A DNA stretch of 64,000 bases from Aphelocoma coerulescens (GCF_041296385.1 NC_091020.1:35575001-35639000), one strand, 5' to 3'; shown: positions 1-13,800, counted from the stretch's first letter. Notes: generated by a model not told the origin, from the letters alone. A program made the numbers and translations.

Positions 1-3000
1 GGAGCGAGGATTGAGGATTCCTCAGGAGTTACAGACAACAGGGAGAGCTGGTTTAGAGGCGAGCCCATGAGCACACACTCACCTCACCAGGGTCCATCCC
101 ACCCACTCCAGCTCTCAGCAAAGGCCTTTCCAGACCTGAGCAATTTTTAACTCACGCTCTCATCTGGGCTGAAACACCTGGATTTGGACTTGGCAGGTGC
201 AGGGATGAGGTAAAACAGCATTTTAGCCCCAGCCTGAGATATCCCAAAAGATCTCAGCTAAAAGATGGCAGAAACCTGAAATCACCTCTGAACAGCAAGC
301 AGGATTCATTCTTAAACCCAGCTCAAAATCCTGCCTCACCTGAGCACTGGGCTGAGCACCAACATCCTCAGCCTCCCACTGCCTGTTAAAGCCGGGAATT
401 TGCCCTCTAATGGACACAGGTGGCTGAGGACCACCCTGCCTGCTGCCAGTGGCCAAAGAACAGATGATTTTTTCCCTGAAATCTTCCTCAGATCACTGAT
501 TTCTTCCCTTATTACGCAGCTCGGCCATGGACCTGCTCCAGTGGGAGCCAGGTGCCAGGGGAAGATGCCACAGCTCTGCCACAAGCTGGGTCTCTTCTGT
601 GACCATCTCCCATGCCAGGACTGACAATTCCCTTCTTTTCAGGACAGATTTTAGGAGAAAGCAGCAAGGTTTCTACAAATGATGGTCATTGTTGTTGTTA
701 CAGTCTGGGTATTCTCTTATTGCCACCCAATGCTGCAGATTAACAAAATAATTCAGGCACCACCTATCAATTTCTGATCCTTTTGCACCCATAATATCTA
801 TTCCCCCTAAATAAAGTATCTGACTGCTCAAGTTTGTAAAAAAGTACTCACAAATATTAGCAAAACACTCTGCTAGCTGCTCCCTTCTAGGAATCTTTAC
901 CTATTGACATTACCACTATCCTCTATGTTGGTTTGGTTTGGCTGGGTTTTTGGGGTTTTTTTTAAGTGCAACAAATATATTTACCTTTTTATGTATAATT
1001 TTATCCGAAAACCTAATAAAAAGACAGTAAAGAAACAAAGTTAGCTATTAGATAACAGTTCTTGCTGCCAAAAGCCATAATCTGACACAGATTGAGCCTG
1101 GTACAGTAGTCAATTAATGGCTCAGTGCTCATACAATAATGACCTACTAACCTGACGGTGTGTTGCTCTCACATTTTGCTGTCCCCCGGGATGCTACTGT
1201 CACTGTGTTATCTATTGCCTGCTTCCCTATCAAAGAAAATAAGCAGAGCTGAAATGTATGTACGCATCAAGCTCTGTAGTTCATTGCACACCAACCCCAG
1301 CAACTGGAGGAACAATAGATTTATAAGTTTATCCTACATTAAACCAAACATGCCTGACTGCACTGTAAATTACTAAATAATAAACCAGGTGGTGTAAGAT
1401 CCTGACTTGGACAGAATATAAAAATCTATCAACCTGTAAAATACAATAACCATAAACGTGCTATGTAGCTGATGGCTCAGGTAAACCATCCACCTCCAGC
1501 AACAGAGGTTTTGCTGGAGTAAATTGCAACAAAAGGTTTACTAAATTTAGGTCGCGAGCACTTTTTCATTTTAGGCAACACCATCAATAGGAGAAATATA
1601 ATTGAGCTAAAACCAGTGGCAAATGTGTTTGTTTTGTTTACATTTCTTTGTCTCTAATGGAGCTATTTCATGGTAATGTGCTGTGTTTCCCAGCATATTG
1701 CCACGGGCATTTAGTCTGATCTCTAAAGAGAAGATGAACTACTGCAGAAGGGCATCTTTCTTCAGGATTCAAACTTCACATGCAAATTAGCTTGAAGTAG
1801 TACAGGAGGTGCAAAAGGCAGAAGGCTGAAAGGTCAGGGCACTTGCATCCTTTGAATGGACTAAATCTCAATTTGAAAGAAACCCCCAGCAGTTGTGTTA
1901 GTGCAATAAAACATTTTGCACACCATTAGTCCCACCCCAAATCATATCCCAGGTTTTTAATAAGTCCTACCTTTGCTCCCAAAATTAATTGCCACAAACC
2001 ACAGAAAACATTAGATCAAAAAACAATTCAATAAATCATAACTCCAAAATCTACGATAATAATTAATTCCCTTCTCAGAGCTTCTCGAGAAGGCAAGCAG
2101 GTTAAATTTATATGATTTACAAACAGTGTTTACTTTCACAGAGAGACAACTAATTGCTGCACGGCTTGACATCATTACAGGGGAATGCTGGGGGATGCAG
2201 ACAGTTTAATTAGGGGTGGCTTTAAGTTCACAACACGACTGCTACCACAGTGCTTTACTAATGTGCTCGTATAGGATGATCATACACACCCCTGCATTTT
2301 TTCCTTCTGTACTCTTTGTCTTTACAACAGAAAATAAAGTATTTTTCCCACACAGGCAAGCTGACACAGTGTATATTTCCCCCTCGATTTTATTCACTTG
2401 CTTTGCAGGGCATAAAGAAATGTTTCTTAACCTAACAAAGTGCATATTCCATTGCAGATGGAATGCCTTGCTGATCCGTGAGCAAACACACACAAATCCT
2501 GGGCTCAGCCTCTCCCAAATTCCCCCATTCAAGGCAAACTCCCACTGAAATCAACAGGGACTCAGCACCCCATCATCATTTTCCTGCATTGAACCTCATG
2601 TGAACCCACACAACGCAAATGGGGTGTAAAGTTGTTCCCCCACCTTTTTTTGGAGGAAAAAGGGAAAGTTCCTTGCAGGGAGCACTTGAACTTCAGCAAG
2701 GGCTGGGCCCAGTGTGCATCTGCCAAGGGGAGATAAAGGCAGCTTTACAACCTGTTTTCATCACAGAATAGTTTTTCTCTTGGCATGGTGAGGACAGACC
2801 CCCTAAGCATCCTACTCATTTCTTTTTGAGCAAACCAGGCGGAAATATTATTATCCTGTTATTACGAGGTATCTCCATCACTTATTTTCCACAGTGGTTT
2901 CGGCACTGTTGGACAGGGGAATACAGCACATGAGGGTCCTTTTCTGCTCCTCCCATTGTCCAGACAGAGACCTGAGACCTTCAGAGGACTAATTTTCCTG

Positions 3001-3928
3001 TTCTAGTCTCAGCAGGGATGTCCCAGTCCTAGTTTTAGTTCTAGATCCTGTTCTAGCCTCAGCATCTGCAAATCTGTGTCTCCCTGTGCAGTGGAACATC
3101 TTCACTCACCATGAAATGAAACCCCTTGGGAGACATTTAAAAGGCCAGAATTATCTCAGAATCCAGCCTGGGATATGGAAAAAAACCCACTACATCCAAT
3201 TAAAAGTGCACAAGTAACTTAGGAAGAATACGAGTGTCGATACAAGGGTGCAGGAGACAGGAATCACCAGCAGCTGTTTTCTTGGTACTTGGTTCAGGAA
3301 CCACAGCTCCAGCTAACATTGTTCCCAATCCATGGAACAACAGCATTTCCCCAGGTAGGAGCATCTCCTGGTCTCATGTCAACAGCTGATGGTGTGGCAG
3401 AGAAAAGAGGTGGCCTTTACTCACCACATCTACACTCACAGGTTTTGATTTCACAAACAAAACCACTGGAAAAGTTACAGAACGAGACTGAAAACTTTGA
3501 ATTTCCATTTAGCTGCATGAAATTTAGTCTTGGACAAGTGGAAAAAGGTTAGCACTGAGCTCTGTTTGCCTGTCACAGTGTCCATGGAAAGTTTTCCTGC
3601 ACTAGTTAGAAATTCAGGTAATTTTCTGGCCCTGCATTTTTGATACGTAACTCCGTGTTACAACAACTGGCACTGGTGAAGTTGTTACGGTCTATTTATC
3701 TGTATTTAATTATTTTTATGCACCCATCACTGTAGCATCTGGATCAAATGTAATAATGCATTAAATTAAACTGTCTACAGTGGAAAACACAAACTGTTAC
3801 CATCCCCACAACGCCCCAGCCAGTCCAACAACAGCAGTGACAACAAAGACAAGATCTTTCAAAGAGCTGGAGTTCAATGGCCAGAAACGAGGGCAAAGCC
3901 AAGTGTGAAATGAGTGCATTTGGCATAA
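1..3928. other. Single-copy non-coding DNA
   Basis: No gene is recognised. The first 650 bases are somewhat richer in G and C. From about 780 to 2230 the sequence is AT-rich, with many TAAT/ATTA cores and no recognisable interspersed repeat. Open frames here are short and lack coding character or recognisable motifs. A 50-bp-spaced near-duplicate lies at 2997-3064. Confidence 0.6.
2997..3064. repeat. Short 50-bp-period duplication
   Basis: The 18-mer beginning CCTGTTCTAG at 2997 recurs at 3047 with one difference (T/C). It looks like an old local tandem duplication whose remaining part has diverged. Confidence 0.45.
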
Positions 3929-4405
3929 GAGAATCCCAGACTAGTTTGGGTTCAAAGGGACCTTAAAAATGTCTAATTCCCCCCCTGCCATGGGCAGGGA
4001 CACCTCCCACTGTCCCAGGCTGCTCCAAGCCCCAATGTCCAGCCTGGCCTTGGGCACTGCCAGGGATCCAGGGGCAGCCCCAGCTGCTCTGGGCACCCTG
4101 TGCCAGGGCCTGCCCACCCTCCCAGGGAACAATTCCTTCCCAATCTCCCATCCAGCCCTGCCCTCTGGCACTGGGAAGCCATTCCCTGTGTCCTGTCCCT
4201 CCATTCCTTGTCCCCAGTCCCTCTCCAGCTCTCCTGGAGCCCCTTTAGGCCCTGCAAGGGGCTCTGAGCTCTCCCTGGAGCCTTCTCCTCTCCAGATGAG
4301 CCCCCCAGCTCTCCCAGCCTGGCTCCAGAGCAGAGGGACTCCAGCCCTGGAGCAGCTCCGTGGTCTCCTCTGGACTCGCTCCAACAGCTCCAAGTCCTTC
4401 CCATG
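3929..4405 (-). mobile_element. CR1 LINE 3' fragment, long copy
   Basis: Read on the minus strand, this ends in the CR1 3' signature: a 'ccatggcaggg' segment, then 'ggtccctt', then a tail resembling CCAGACTAGTTTGGG. It is one of the longest copies of the young subfamily in the window and extends upstream past 'gcagctccaggg' to about 4405, possibly 4440. Several frames stay open across it. They represent the 3' part of CR1, not host genes. The copy is 5'-truncated, as is typical of target-primed reverse transcription. Confidence 0.92.
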
Positions 4406-4440
4406 CTGAGCATCCCAGGATCCAGAGCTCCAGGTTGGGT

Positions 4441-6549
4441 GTCATGAGAGGGGAACAGAGGGACAGAATCAGGCACCAAAGGAGGTGTGTGAGGTAGGAA
4501 GGAGCCTACCAGGCCTTTCTTTTGGAGCAGCTTCCTCCAAGTCTGCATTTTCACTTGGTCTGAGAAGCTCCAGAGATGCTGGATGAATGAAGAGATCCAG
4601 CTGAGATATTTAGAAAACCAGGACCATAAATATTTTCGCCTCTCAGTAATCTGGAGTGCTGGACAACCTAACAATGGTTAAAAGAGGTAAATTTTGCTCC
4701 CCTTTGCACACAACCCTATTGATTTCACATTCCACACTTTAAGAAAGTGCTGACATCATTTTGTGTCTTTTAATAGATTTTGACTCGGGAGACAAACATG
4801 TTGAGATCTGTCATCACCAAGATGCCTGCTGTCATTGTGCCATCTTCTTAACCTAACGTAAGGAAATTCATATTTAGTGAACGAGGAAATTACTTTGGGT
4901 ATGTATCATTCAAATCCTTAAGGATTATTGGCTAATTAGGAGCACAGTAATGTAAATTTGCCTTGTGTCAGGTTTTCAGGAACAGTAAAATAACATAATT
5001 AAGCAGTGAGCAAAGTAGATCATTTAAGCTACTCTTCACTGACAAATGTATATGATGTCTAAATATACCATGGGCTTCTAAACTAGTAACTAATGAGAAC
5101 TGACTGGAAAGTCTAAAACAATGGTTTAAAAGAGAAATCGAGTATGTTAATCCAGAGTAAATAGCTCTAACTCACACTTGTCGGCACTATGGAGGAGGAG
5201 GGGGATGTTTTCAGCCTCTCTGGCTGCCTGCCTTTGTCCCTGGCTGGTGGCAGAGGTACAGTTGGAGTAGCAGAGGCAGCCCAGACCCCTTCCTGCTCTG
5301 TTCCACAAGAATCCAGTGAATCTGTGCAGCTGCAGCAAAAATAAAAAAGAATTTCCTCATGGAAATTCAGCACAAACCCAAACAAGGTCTTTGCATATGC
5401 AATCGCGTTCGTGGTTTGGGTTTTTATAACCTGATTCTTCTTTTTTCCTGCTTTGGTTCACCCCGTGTTTGCTGGGCGGTGACTTTGTGTGACACACACA
5501 ACCAGAGCCTTGTGTGATCTGGTACACGACCCTTGCTTTGCTCCTTGCTCGAGCAACGCTGGCTGAAATCAGTCCCTGTGAGGGTCTCTGTTACATCAGG
5601 ACAGTGGCATGAAGTGGAGAGGGAAGTGGCACGAGCTGGTGGCAGAGAGCAGCCACCTGCAGAGGATCCTCACTCCCCGAGCAGCTCCCAGCGCTGCCGC
5701 GAACCGCAGAAAATCATTCACACAAACTGCACAGCCAAATTCTGCTCGGCCACTCCTTGGAAACATTAATATTTTGAACTGCAGATGTTTCAGTTTAATA
5801 TCTGGCCCTCAGCACTGCAGCAGAGGATGGGTGGGTACCTCATGCAGGAGTGGGAACATTTTCAGTGCTCCACCAGAGGCACGTACTGAACTCGGTTTCT
5901 GAGATCCTGCAGCTGATCCGCTCCATGCCTGAACCAGCAGCTCCCCAAACCAGGCACAGGCAGAGGATCTCCTCTGAAGTCCCTCAGACAAGACTTTTTT
6001 CTGTTCACTGTGTCCTCATTTATTTCTGTTGTTCCTGGCTGTGACGATGCTCCCAGCCAGGGCTGATGCCATCGCTGCCACCTCCCTGCGCTGGAGTCCT
6101 GGCCCGTCCTGTCTTGCTCAGCGTTTTGGGAGGCTGCCACCCGCCAATCGTCATCATGCAGCGCAGAGCTCATGGAAAAACCCCTCTTGGTGCTTCCCCT
6201 TGTGACAACAGCTCACAGGTGGAGGTTTGCCCTTCAGAATTCCAGGGTTTCCAGGCCATCTGCTTTCCCCACTCGCAACCCTCTGCCTGTTCACTCTTAC
6301 CCTTTCCTCCCTTCTCAAACCACCCTTAATGTTCCTGCCTTCTGCAAGTGGCTGCGATTATGAGATCCAGCCGCATCCGTGGCATGAAGCAATCATCATC
6401 CCTAATTTATGGGGAACGTTTTCCCAATTGAAACACTGGGAATAGATCCAGGATGCAGGAAGTTGCTGTTGTCAGAGCTGCAGCTTGGTGTGAGGCACAG
6501 AAGAGGTGGCAATGAGGTGGCAAAGACGCCCAATGCTCCTTACATTTGA
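4441..6549. other. Single-copy non-coding DNA
   Basis: This holds AT-rich sequence up to about 5.1 kb, then sequence closer to average composition. No gene or interspersed repeat is recognised. Open frames up to about 100 codons overlap on both strands without motifs. Confidence 0.55.
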
Positions 6550-6697
6550 GTCCCCATCCTTGGGGGGATGTAAAGCTGTGTGGATGTGGCACCTGGGGAT
6601 TCAGACTGGGGTGGCCTTGGCAGCACTGGGGGATGGTTGGGCTCGATGGTCTGAGAGGGCTTTTCCAGCCTCAAGGATTTGTTGATTCCATGATTTT
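6550..6697 (+). mobile_element. CR1 LINE 3' fragment, older type
   Basis: It carries the older CR1 3' pattern: 'ccatccttgg', then 'ggatgtggcac', then 'ggttgggctcgatgg', then 'gggcttttccagcc', ending in 'gattccatgatt'. It differs from the young subfamily, which has 'gacattggggctggg' at the equivalent point. Confidence 0.8.
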
Positions 6698-8140
6698 TTC
6701 CACTCAACCCCCAGACTTGGAAATACTTTAGAAGATGGGACACTGCCGTAGCAGAGACCAGGATAAGTGCTGGCATTTCCTCTGGCACACTTTGCTAACC
6801 AGAGTGTCCAAACTCCAGCCTGATGGGCACCAACACTCAAACATCCAGGAAAAGTCTGAATCCTAAACCCTGAACCTCTGCTAAGCTCAAAAAAATCCTG
6901 CAATTAAAAGTGTTCAAACTCACCCAGTCTGCAAACACAAATAATTCACTTTGGGTTCCACGCCAGAGTTTGCAATTACATTGAATAAGTCATTTACAAC
7001 TGTCTGCTAATCAAAGAGATAATATGTAGAATAAGTGTTTCACAGCAATTAAATCTTTTTTTCTCCCATTAACTAAAAAAGGTTATTTTGCAGCCTCTTT
7101 GTGCTGAAATGTAGCAGCACAAATATAGTGCTTTGTTATCAGTTTAAAAATTGAAACCTCTGTGCATCTTTTTTTTTTCCTTCTGGATTCCAGTTAAGTA
7201 AAATTGCCTTTCATGAGAAATGCTTGCAAATTATCAAAGACTTCCTTTTAAACAAGCTCAGAGAGTACGGAGCAAATGCCTTCCTTCCAAAGTAATTGGA
7301 ATTTCTATCTAAATTATTCTTGGACAAATTAAAAGTGGCAAATATAAGTCAATTCTTATTGGGAAGAATTCTATTATAGTTTGTAATAAAGGAAAACTAA
7401 AAAACATGCAGCAGCATCCTTGGAAAAGTGGAAAGTATTTTAGGAAGATCGAGAGCTCTCAGCCTCCTATGATGCTTATTAAAAACTACTTTCAATGAGG
7501 TGATTAGGGACAAAATTGTCAAGTAAGCAAAGAAAAAAATTACTTCTCAGCCTAATCAGTGTATCACAGAATTAGTTCTTTTCTCCTTTAGAGATAACAT
7601 CCAGCTGATGGGCTTGTCACCATGGACAAAGGCTCTTTTGATTTTATACAAGCTAGCTTTTAAATATTAATTTTCATAAAAAGGAAAATAATTTCATAGC
7701 TAATACCTGCCCCCTTCTTCCTGGCTCCTCATTCCAGAACAGAAAAGGGCAGTTGTCACCCCAAAATGAAGTCATTTTTAGCCCTCTGTGTCTAATCGTG
7801 GCGAGAGCCAGTAAAATAAATCAGCGAGGAGTAAAAGTAAAATTTGCAATAACCTGATACTACTGCCTCATCCTCCCACATCTCAGGACATAAAACTTAC
7901 TGTCAGAAGAACTCACAGCACGAGAATTAATCAAGGAACTCTTAAAATACTCCAAGCACCTTCCTTCTGATGACTAATTTGCCTTTCCTATTGCAAACTA
8001 CTAATTTTTTATCTCAATCGATATGTACAAATATACCTTCCCATCAATCACCCAGGGCAAGGCCAAACTTCCACTATTTATGTAAGACTGACTACAAGAT
8101 GAAACAAAAATTGACTACAGCAAACCTGGGCCGCCCTGAC
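6698..8140. other. AT-rich single-copy non-coding DNA
   Basis: No coding region is seen. The stretch has homopolymer runs (for example T10 near 7169), many AATTA/TAAT cores and no CR1 sequence. Composition would suit a conserved non-coding element, but that cannot be told from one species. Confidence 0.5.
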
Positions 8141-8144
8141 AGCC

Positions 8145-8185
8145 CGGGAGGGAGGGAGGGAGGGAGGGAAGGGAAAGGAGGGATG
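8145..8185 (+). repeat. (GGGA)n purine microsatellite
   Basis: Six or more consecutive GGGA units are followed by degenerate GGGAAA/GGAGGG sequence, making a short polypurine tract. It produces proline- and glycine-rich artefact frames on both strands. Confidence 0.9.
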
Positions 8186-9084
8186 GGGGCACCTTGGGAA
8201 GGAACGAGGGGCTCGTGGGAGAAAAAATCTTCACCAGGCGGGACAGAGGTGCAGGAAAATCAGGGGGTGGCAGAGCAATGGAAAGAGCCCCAAAGAATCT
8301 CTTAGAAATGCCCAGAAGTCCCAGAGGAAGAAGTTCAGAATGAGCAGGAAAAAGGGAACAATAGAAAAATGGCTGAGATGTAAGAAAAGTGCCCAGAATT
8401 GCTCTGTGGAGAGAGGACAGGCCATAAGAAATATAGAAATAACTCAAATTGAACCGGAGTGACCCCAGCAGAACCCAGAAGGCTTTGGGGATATATTAAT
8501 CAGGGAGATTTTCTCCATCCAGTTGAACACGTTAACAGCCAAGGAGGATTGAGGAGGAAATCCATGGAAGCATTTGGAGATGGAAACAGCCACGGGAAGC
8601 AGCACTCACATGCTCTGCGCAGGTAAGGACAGGTCCATCCAAGGCAGACACACCCTGCACATCTGCAGACAGCTGCCAGGCACTTCCTGGCTCCATGGCC
8701 ACCCCTGCAAAATCCATGGAGAGCTCACGGAGCTCTAGACAAGCCCAACACCTCGGGCTGCCTCAGATGTGCCCAGACCTGCTTTAGGGATGAACACGGC
8801 ACCATTCCAAACCCCCAATCTTGGATTAGAAACTGCATGGGAACACTGCTGCACACACACTTAAACCCCCATTTCTTGCTGAGGTCGTGCCCCTTCAAGG
8901 ATGGAGAAACTCAGATGTGGATTCTGAGGCTGTTTCATGCTGAAGAGCTGCCAAGGGGAACAGTGGGAAGAGGCAGAAGTGGTGACTGTGTCTGTGCTCC
9001 CTTGACACACTCCACTAAGGAAGGGTTTTCACTGGAAAAATAAAGACAGTAAACAGGTAAAAGGGTTTAAAGGGGTTTCTGAGA
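8186..9084. other. Single-copy non-coding DNA
   Basis: Purine-rich sequence continues to about 8450. Nothing else is recognised up to the CR1 copy that follows. Confidence 0.5.
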
Positions 9085-9378
9085 AAGACAGGGACAGACT
9101 TTTAGTAGGGCCTGGAGTAACAGGACAAGGGGGGATGGTTTAAACTAATAGAGGGGAGGTTCAGACTAGATGTAAGAAACTTTTTATGGTAAGAGTGGTA
9201 AAACACTGGCACAGGGTGCCCAGAGCAGCTGGGGCTGCCCCTGGATCCCTGGCAGTGCCCAAGGCCAGGCTGGACATTGGGGCTGGGAGCAGCCTGGCAC
9301 AGTGGGAGGTGTCCCTGCCATGGCAGGGCTGGCACTGGGTGGGTTTTTTTAGGGTCCCTCACAACCCCAACCATTTAA
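9085..9378 (+). mobile_element. CR1 LINE 3' fragment, young subfamily
   Basis: It begins in the upstream CR1 block ('gttcagactagatgtaag') and continues through 'gcccagagcagctggggc' and 'aggtgtccctgccatggc' to a decayed 3' end 'agggtccctcacaacccc'. The ATTCTATGA tail is missing or eroded. Confidence 0.9.
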
Positions 9379-10206
9379 TGAATCCTTCCACTTTCCACCC
9401 AGGAAATTCCCTCTGCTTGGGCTGAGCTTTCCCTGGAACATGGAGTTCTGCCACCTCTTCCTTACCAAAAAATAGGATCACAGCAGCCCAATGTGGAGCC
9501 CAGTATTTCAGACTAACTGAGCAGAGAAAGGAATCAGAGCAGAAAACAGCAGCACAAAGCACTGGAAACACAACTTGTGAATTCCCAAGCACTGACTTGG
9601 AACAGAAGGATGCTGAAGCTTGGGTCTGCTATTTTCCCTGAGCAGAATCCATATTTTACTGATAAAAATGACTTAATCACCAATCTAAAGGCACTTTTGG
9701 CATAAACTCCTTCACTGACCATTCCAAACCACACACGCTGGGGCTGTTCAGACAATGCAGAGCAGTGGATAGGAAAGGACTGAGATTATCCAAAATAAAG
9801 GGATGCAGGTGGGAAGGACCTCCTGGAGCAAAGAGTTTTGGATGTGCTCAGTTTGGAAGACAAACTTAGGCTGATGGACTTCAGAAGGACTGCACCTGTG
9901 AGAAAGTCATGTTATTAAGGTTATAGATGTGCCTAATTACCACGATGAAATATGGACCAATTTGTTAATTTAAGTGAGCAAAGCAGTAAATCATGTTAAA
10001 TACGGTGGCACTGTGGGGCTGCTTCTGACAAAACTGGATTTTGTGTAGAGTGAAAAATTTCAGGTCAGAGTTGAGGGTTCTCCCCATTCAGGGGCACTTG
10101 CACACATCTCTCTCCCCTACAAAAAGCATGGTACAAAAGGTGCTTTAAAAACCATCTTTAAAATACATTTAATATTAAGCATGAACCTCTATGAGACAAG
10201 CAAGAT
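9379..10206. other. Single-copy non-coding DNA
   Basis: No gene or repeat is recognised. The longest open frame is 77 codons with no motif. Confidence 0.5.
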
Positions 10207-10209
10207 GTG

Positions 10210-10246
<37 letters not shown>

Positions 10247-10258
10247 TTGCCCGTTGTG

Positions 10259-10289
<31 letters not shown>

Positions 10290-10297
10290 TTGCACGT
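10207..10297. repeat. Duplicated (TA)n microsatellite
   Basis: A (TA)n tract interrupted by TACA and ending TTTGCCCGTT (10207-10255) is followed at once by a second, shorter copy ending TTTGCACGTT (10256-10297). The shared interruption and shared end show that the whole block was tandemly duplicated, not just extended unit by unit. Confidence 0.88.
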
Positions 10298-10818
10298 TTT
10301 AAAACCAGAAAATATATTTCCCTAATCCTTGTGATGTTAAGCAATTCAATTCATTAAACCTTGACTAAGAGTTTTTAATCAGACAAGGTTTTAGATATTA
10401 TTAAAACAAAACAATAACACAAAAACCAAACCCACACAAGCAGGAAAACTCTCCCCACTGCATTTCTTTTCCTCTCTGTCACAAAAAGGCCCCAGAGACT
10501 CTAAATTTGACTCTTGGTACCACTAGTCAGATCGGTTTTATTAATTAAGACAAGGAATTTATTGGAATTTGCCTTGAAAGACCACACAAGGTATCTTATT
10601 AGAATAATTTCCTTTTAAAGAATAGAAACCAAAAAAAAGGGAGGATTTTAATTGAAATCCTTTTTGTACTGGTGTCAGAATAGGTTATTGCACCCACACT
10701 GTTACCCCACCCCACCCTTCTAGAAAGTAAAGCAGAGTCTTCCCAAGTTAAGGAATTTATTAAGTGGGACAAAGAAAATAAATAAGAATCCTCTAAAAAT
10801 TTGAACGACAAAATAAAG
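10298..10818. other. AT-rich non-coding DNA
   Basis: Nothing beyond AT-rich single-copy sequence is seen. Confidence 0.5.
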
Positions 10819-10893
10819 CATAGAATCATGTAATGGTTTGGGATGGAAGGGACCATCTCATTCCAACCACCTTTCACTAGACCAGGCTTCTCA
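10819..10893 (-). mobile_element. CR1 LINE 3'-terminal stub
   Basis: It reads 'catagaatcatg', then 'aatggtttgggatggaagg', then 'ttcactagaccaggcttctc' on the plus strand. This is the reverse complement of the last 75 or so bases of CR1. It is a strongly 5'-truncated old copy. Confidence 0.85.
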
Positions 10894-13800
10894 AAATCCC
10901 AATAGTTCCAAGTTAAAATTATTTGAATGATTCTCCCACCTTGCAGAGTGTTTGGGCACGCTCAGAGCAAACCAGACAAGTGGTTTTATAAGAGAATGAC
11001 TGATGTTATGCTTAAAAAGAGTTTTAAATTCAGTTGTATTCACAGGACATCTGAAGGGTGCCCACAACATTGAGAAGAAGCTCGTGAGGAAGAGGTGAAA
11101 ACTGAAGGGGATGCCCCATGTTCACACAAGTCCTGTGAAGGTCCTTGTTCCCCTCGTTTGGTGCCTCCCCAACATCCCAGTCTTTGCCCATCCCTGCATC
11201 ATTCCTGGCTGGGCATAGCACCAGGAGCAGGAGGAGGACACAGGGCAGGGGATGAATGCCTGGGCACAGCAGCTCAGGACAGGTCAGGTTTGAAACCAGC
11301 CTGGCTGGACTCTGCAGGTGGCTCTGTCTTGCTGCAGCCCCCAAAGTGCTGCGGATTTGGGTGCTCCATCAGTTCCATCCTCTCCCACCGGGCGCTCAGA
11401 CTGGAAATTTCAGCCCTCTGAGAAAGAGAGAAAGAGTGAAGCTGAACGAGCCTGAGCCTTGGGAAGGCTGATAATCCCAATCCCTGCCCACTCATTTCAT
11501 ATCCCAGTGAAAACTGGATCCCCTTTTAAATGCTCAGGAGGCATAAGGGGAATTTTCACAGGGAATTTTGCTACTTTGGAGAGCAGCACCTGGGCTGGGG
11601 CTGTGCTGAGCGTGCCCTGCTCCACTGACACACACAGCATCAGCCAGCATTGTGTCTAAAGATTATCAGGCTACACTGAATATTAATTCAGCCCTGTGCT
11701 TACAGAATGACTAACTCAATCAGTGAATTTATTGGAGACATATTTAAGAAGGGGTATTTATGGATTAGGCGCAGATTTTAGAAATGAAATGGGAGACAAT
11801 CTAACAAATCTATCAGGAATAAGATCAACAACTTAAAGTTTAAACCAATCATCTTGAGTATATATTTGAACTTGGATATGCAGATGTGGTGTACAAGTCC
11901 CAATGGTTCAGCAATACACTCAAAGGATCAACAGCCCTATAGACAGCTAAATTACTCGGAAAGCCAGGGAATTTATCAAACATGAATTTCAAAGTGGATT
12001 CTAGCCTGCAGGAAAAAATGGAAGTGCCCATTAATGTACATACAAAATAAATGTTGTCTGCAAGCTCATTCAACTATTTATTTTTGACACAGAACTGGCT
12101 AAAGATTTTTTAATTTACATAAAAAGGTACAAAGACTGCAACCCCTTTGATGGAAGAGATGAGAATAAATATCCTGCAAAAGAGGGTTTGTTTGTTTTTT
12201 AAAGAAGCACTAACAACCTCTCAGGTACAACACAAAGGAATCATTTACGCTCTTTCACATCTATTAGTGCATTATTTATAACTAACTCCAATTTGAGAAC
12301 GTTGGCATTAAGTCTGTTTCTCACGTGTAGAGGAAATTCTTACAAACTGATCATATATTATGGATGAAAATTGTAACAGCTACGCTGAAACTGGTTAGAG
12401 CAGACACGGCTGAGTTCCACGAACACCGGAGGAGGACAGAGCCCTTCCTAACTTAGGTACTGCCCAACTATTTATTTATTTTACTGACCAAACCAAAGAA
12501 GAAAAAAAGAAGTTAGATTTGTGCATTGCTGACAGAGCATTTATTTTTAAAAAAAATTGGGTTTTAGATTAAAACAGAAATAAAAACCATTGAATCATCC
12601 ACGGGCCTTTCCAAACCAAGACCCTGCTTTGATTGTATAAAGGGAGGGGCTGAGCATCATTAAATCAGAATAAACTACACATAAATTATATAGGAGAAAC
12701 TTATGGTTACATATTTTTAAATAAAATTTATATTTCACCCCTAAATGAAATAATCTTAAATCCTCCTAACACTTTTAAGATGTGGCCTATTGCCCAACAC
12801 AACCTCGCCAAAATTGGCATTCAGAAGGATCCTCTTTCAGAAGAAACTCATTAACTGTGTTGTAATTCATGGGATTTATACCTTAGCTCTTGTGACTCGG
12901 GGAGTATTTTTAAAGCCTCAGACACCTGAACCAAGTTGCTGTGTTGGTCTCTCCACTTTCACTGAGGTTTAGGTGAAGTCTTAACTCTTTTCTGAACCAA
13001 ACCCCACATTAAGAGTGCTTGGCATTCTTAGCAATATCAGATTTCACTCTTAATTGTTAAAGCTTTGTGGCTGACAATGCTGTGTTGCAGAAAAACTGAA
13101 TGGCAAATACGTTTTTTTATTCACATCAAAAATCCTCCTTCCATTCCAAACGGGGTCCACTGGCAAAATCTGCTGGAAGGCCCCAGCCTGAGGTTCCCAC
13201 AGGCCAGCCAAGAATGACATAAAACTTCCCAAAACTGTCTTTTAGCATAACCAAGCTGCTGAAATTCTTCATTATTTGGAATAATTTGGCCATGCTACAA
13301 ATGGTGTTGGGTACTAAAGCAGCCCAATTCTTCAACTGCATTGAAATGGAGTAAAAGCAGAAGGAAGGGGATCAATTACAGCAAATATCCTCCACACCAG
13401 CCTGCACATCAAACCCACGTGGGGGTGCAGAACACTTTGCAGGACACTGCAGCCTCCTCTATGTAAGAGGGATTAAATCTGAATCAAAAATTAAAAAATC
13501 ACACAGGAGATTCCCATGATTTATTTGATGTCCTCACAACCAGAGGATGTTTGCTTACATGTTGAAGTCTTCACTGTAGTGGAAGGTGTTTGTATATAGG
13601 ACCTGAGATGGAGGAAAAATGTTTTATTACTTTATAATACATCACACATAATAAATATTTGTTTAACAAAGCCTGCCTGAACTTCCTGCATTAAGCAAAA
13701 TTGAATGTGGCAGGACTTGTATGATTAACTCAAAAGCCATATTCCAAATGATAAATAAACTAATATTAACCTTGTGTGTTCATTAATAATGCAAGTTCTC

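Noticed and set aside
2081..2092. Perfect 12-bp palindrome CTTCTCGAGAAG
   Set aside because: About fifteen 12-bp palindromes are expected by chance in 64 kb.
3826..3897. Peptide VTTKT, reminiscent of the conserved tail motif of BCMA and BAFF receptor
   Set aside because: It is 46 kb upstream of the candidate receptor in a short frame with no splice context. A five-residue match is easily chance.
3941..4674. Minus-strand open frames of 150 and 233 codons (and similar at 53563-54093, 57835-58422, 61918-62522)
   Set aside because: They lie wholly or mostly on CR1 3' fragments. The same peptide strings recur wherever CR1 occurs, in several frames and on both strands.
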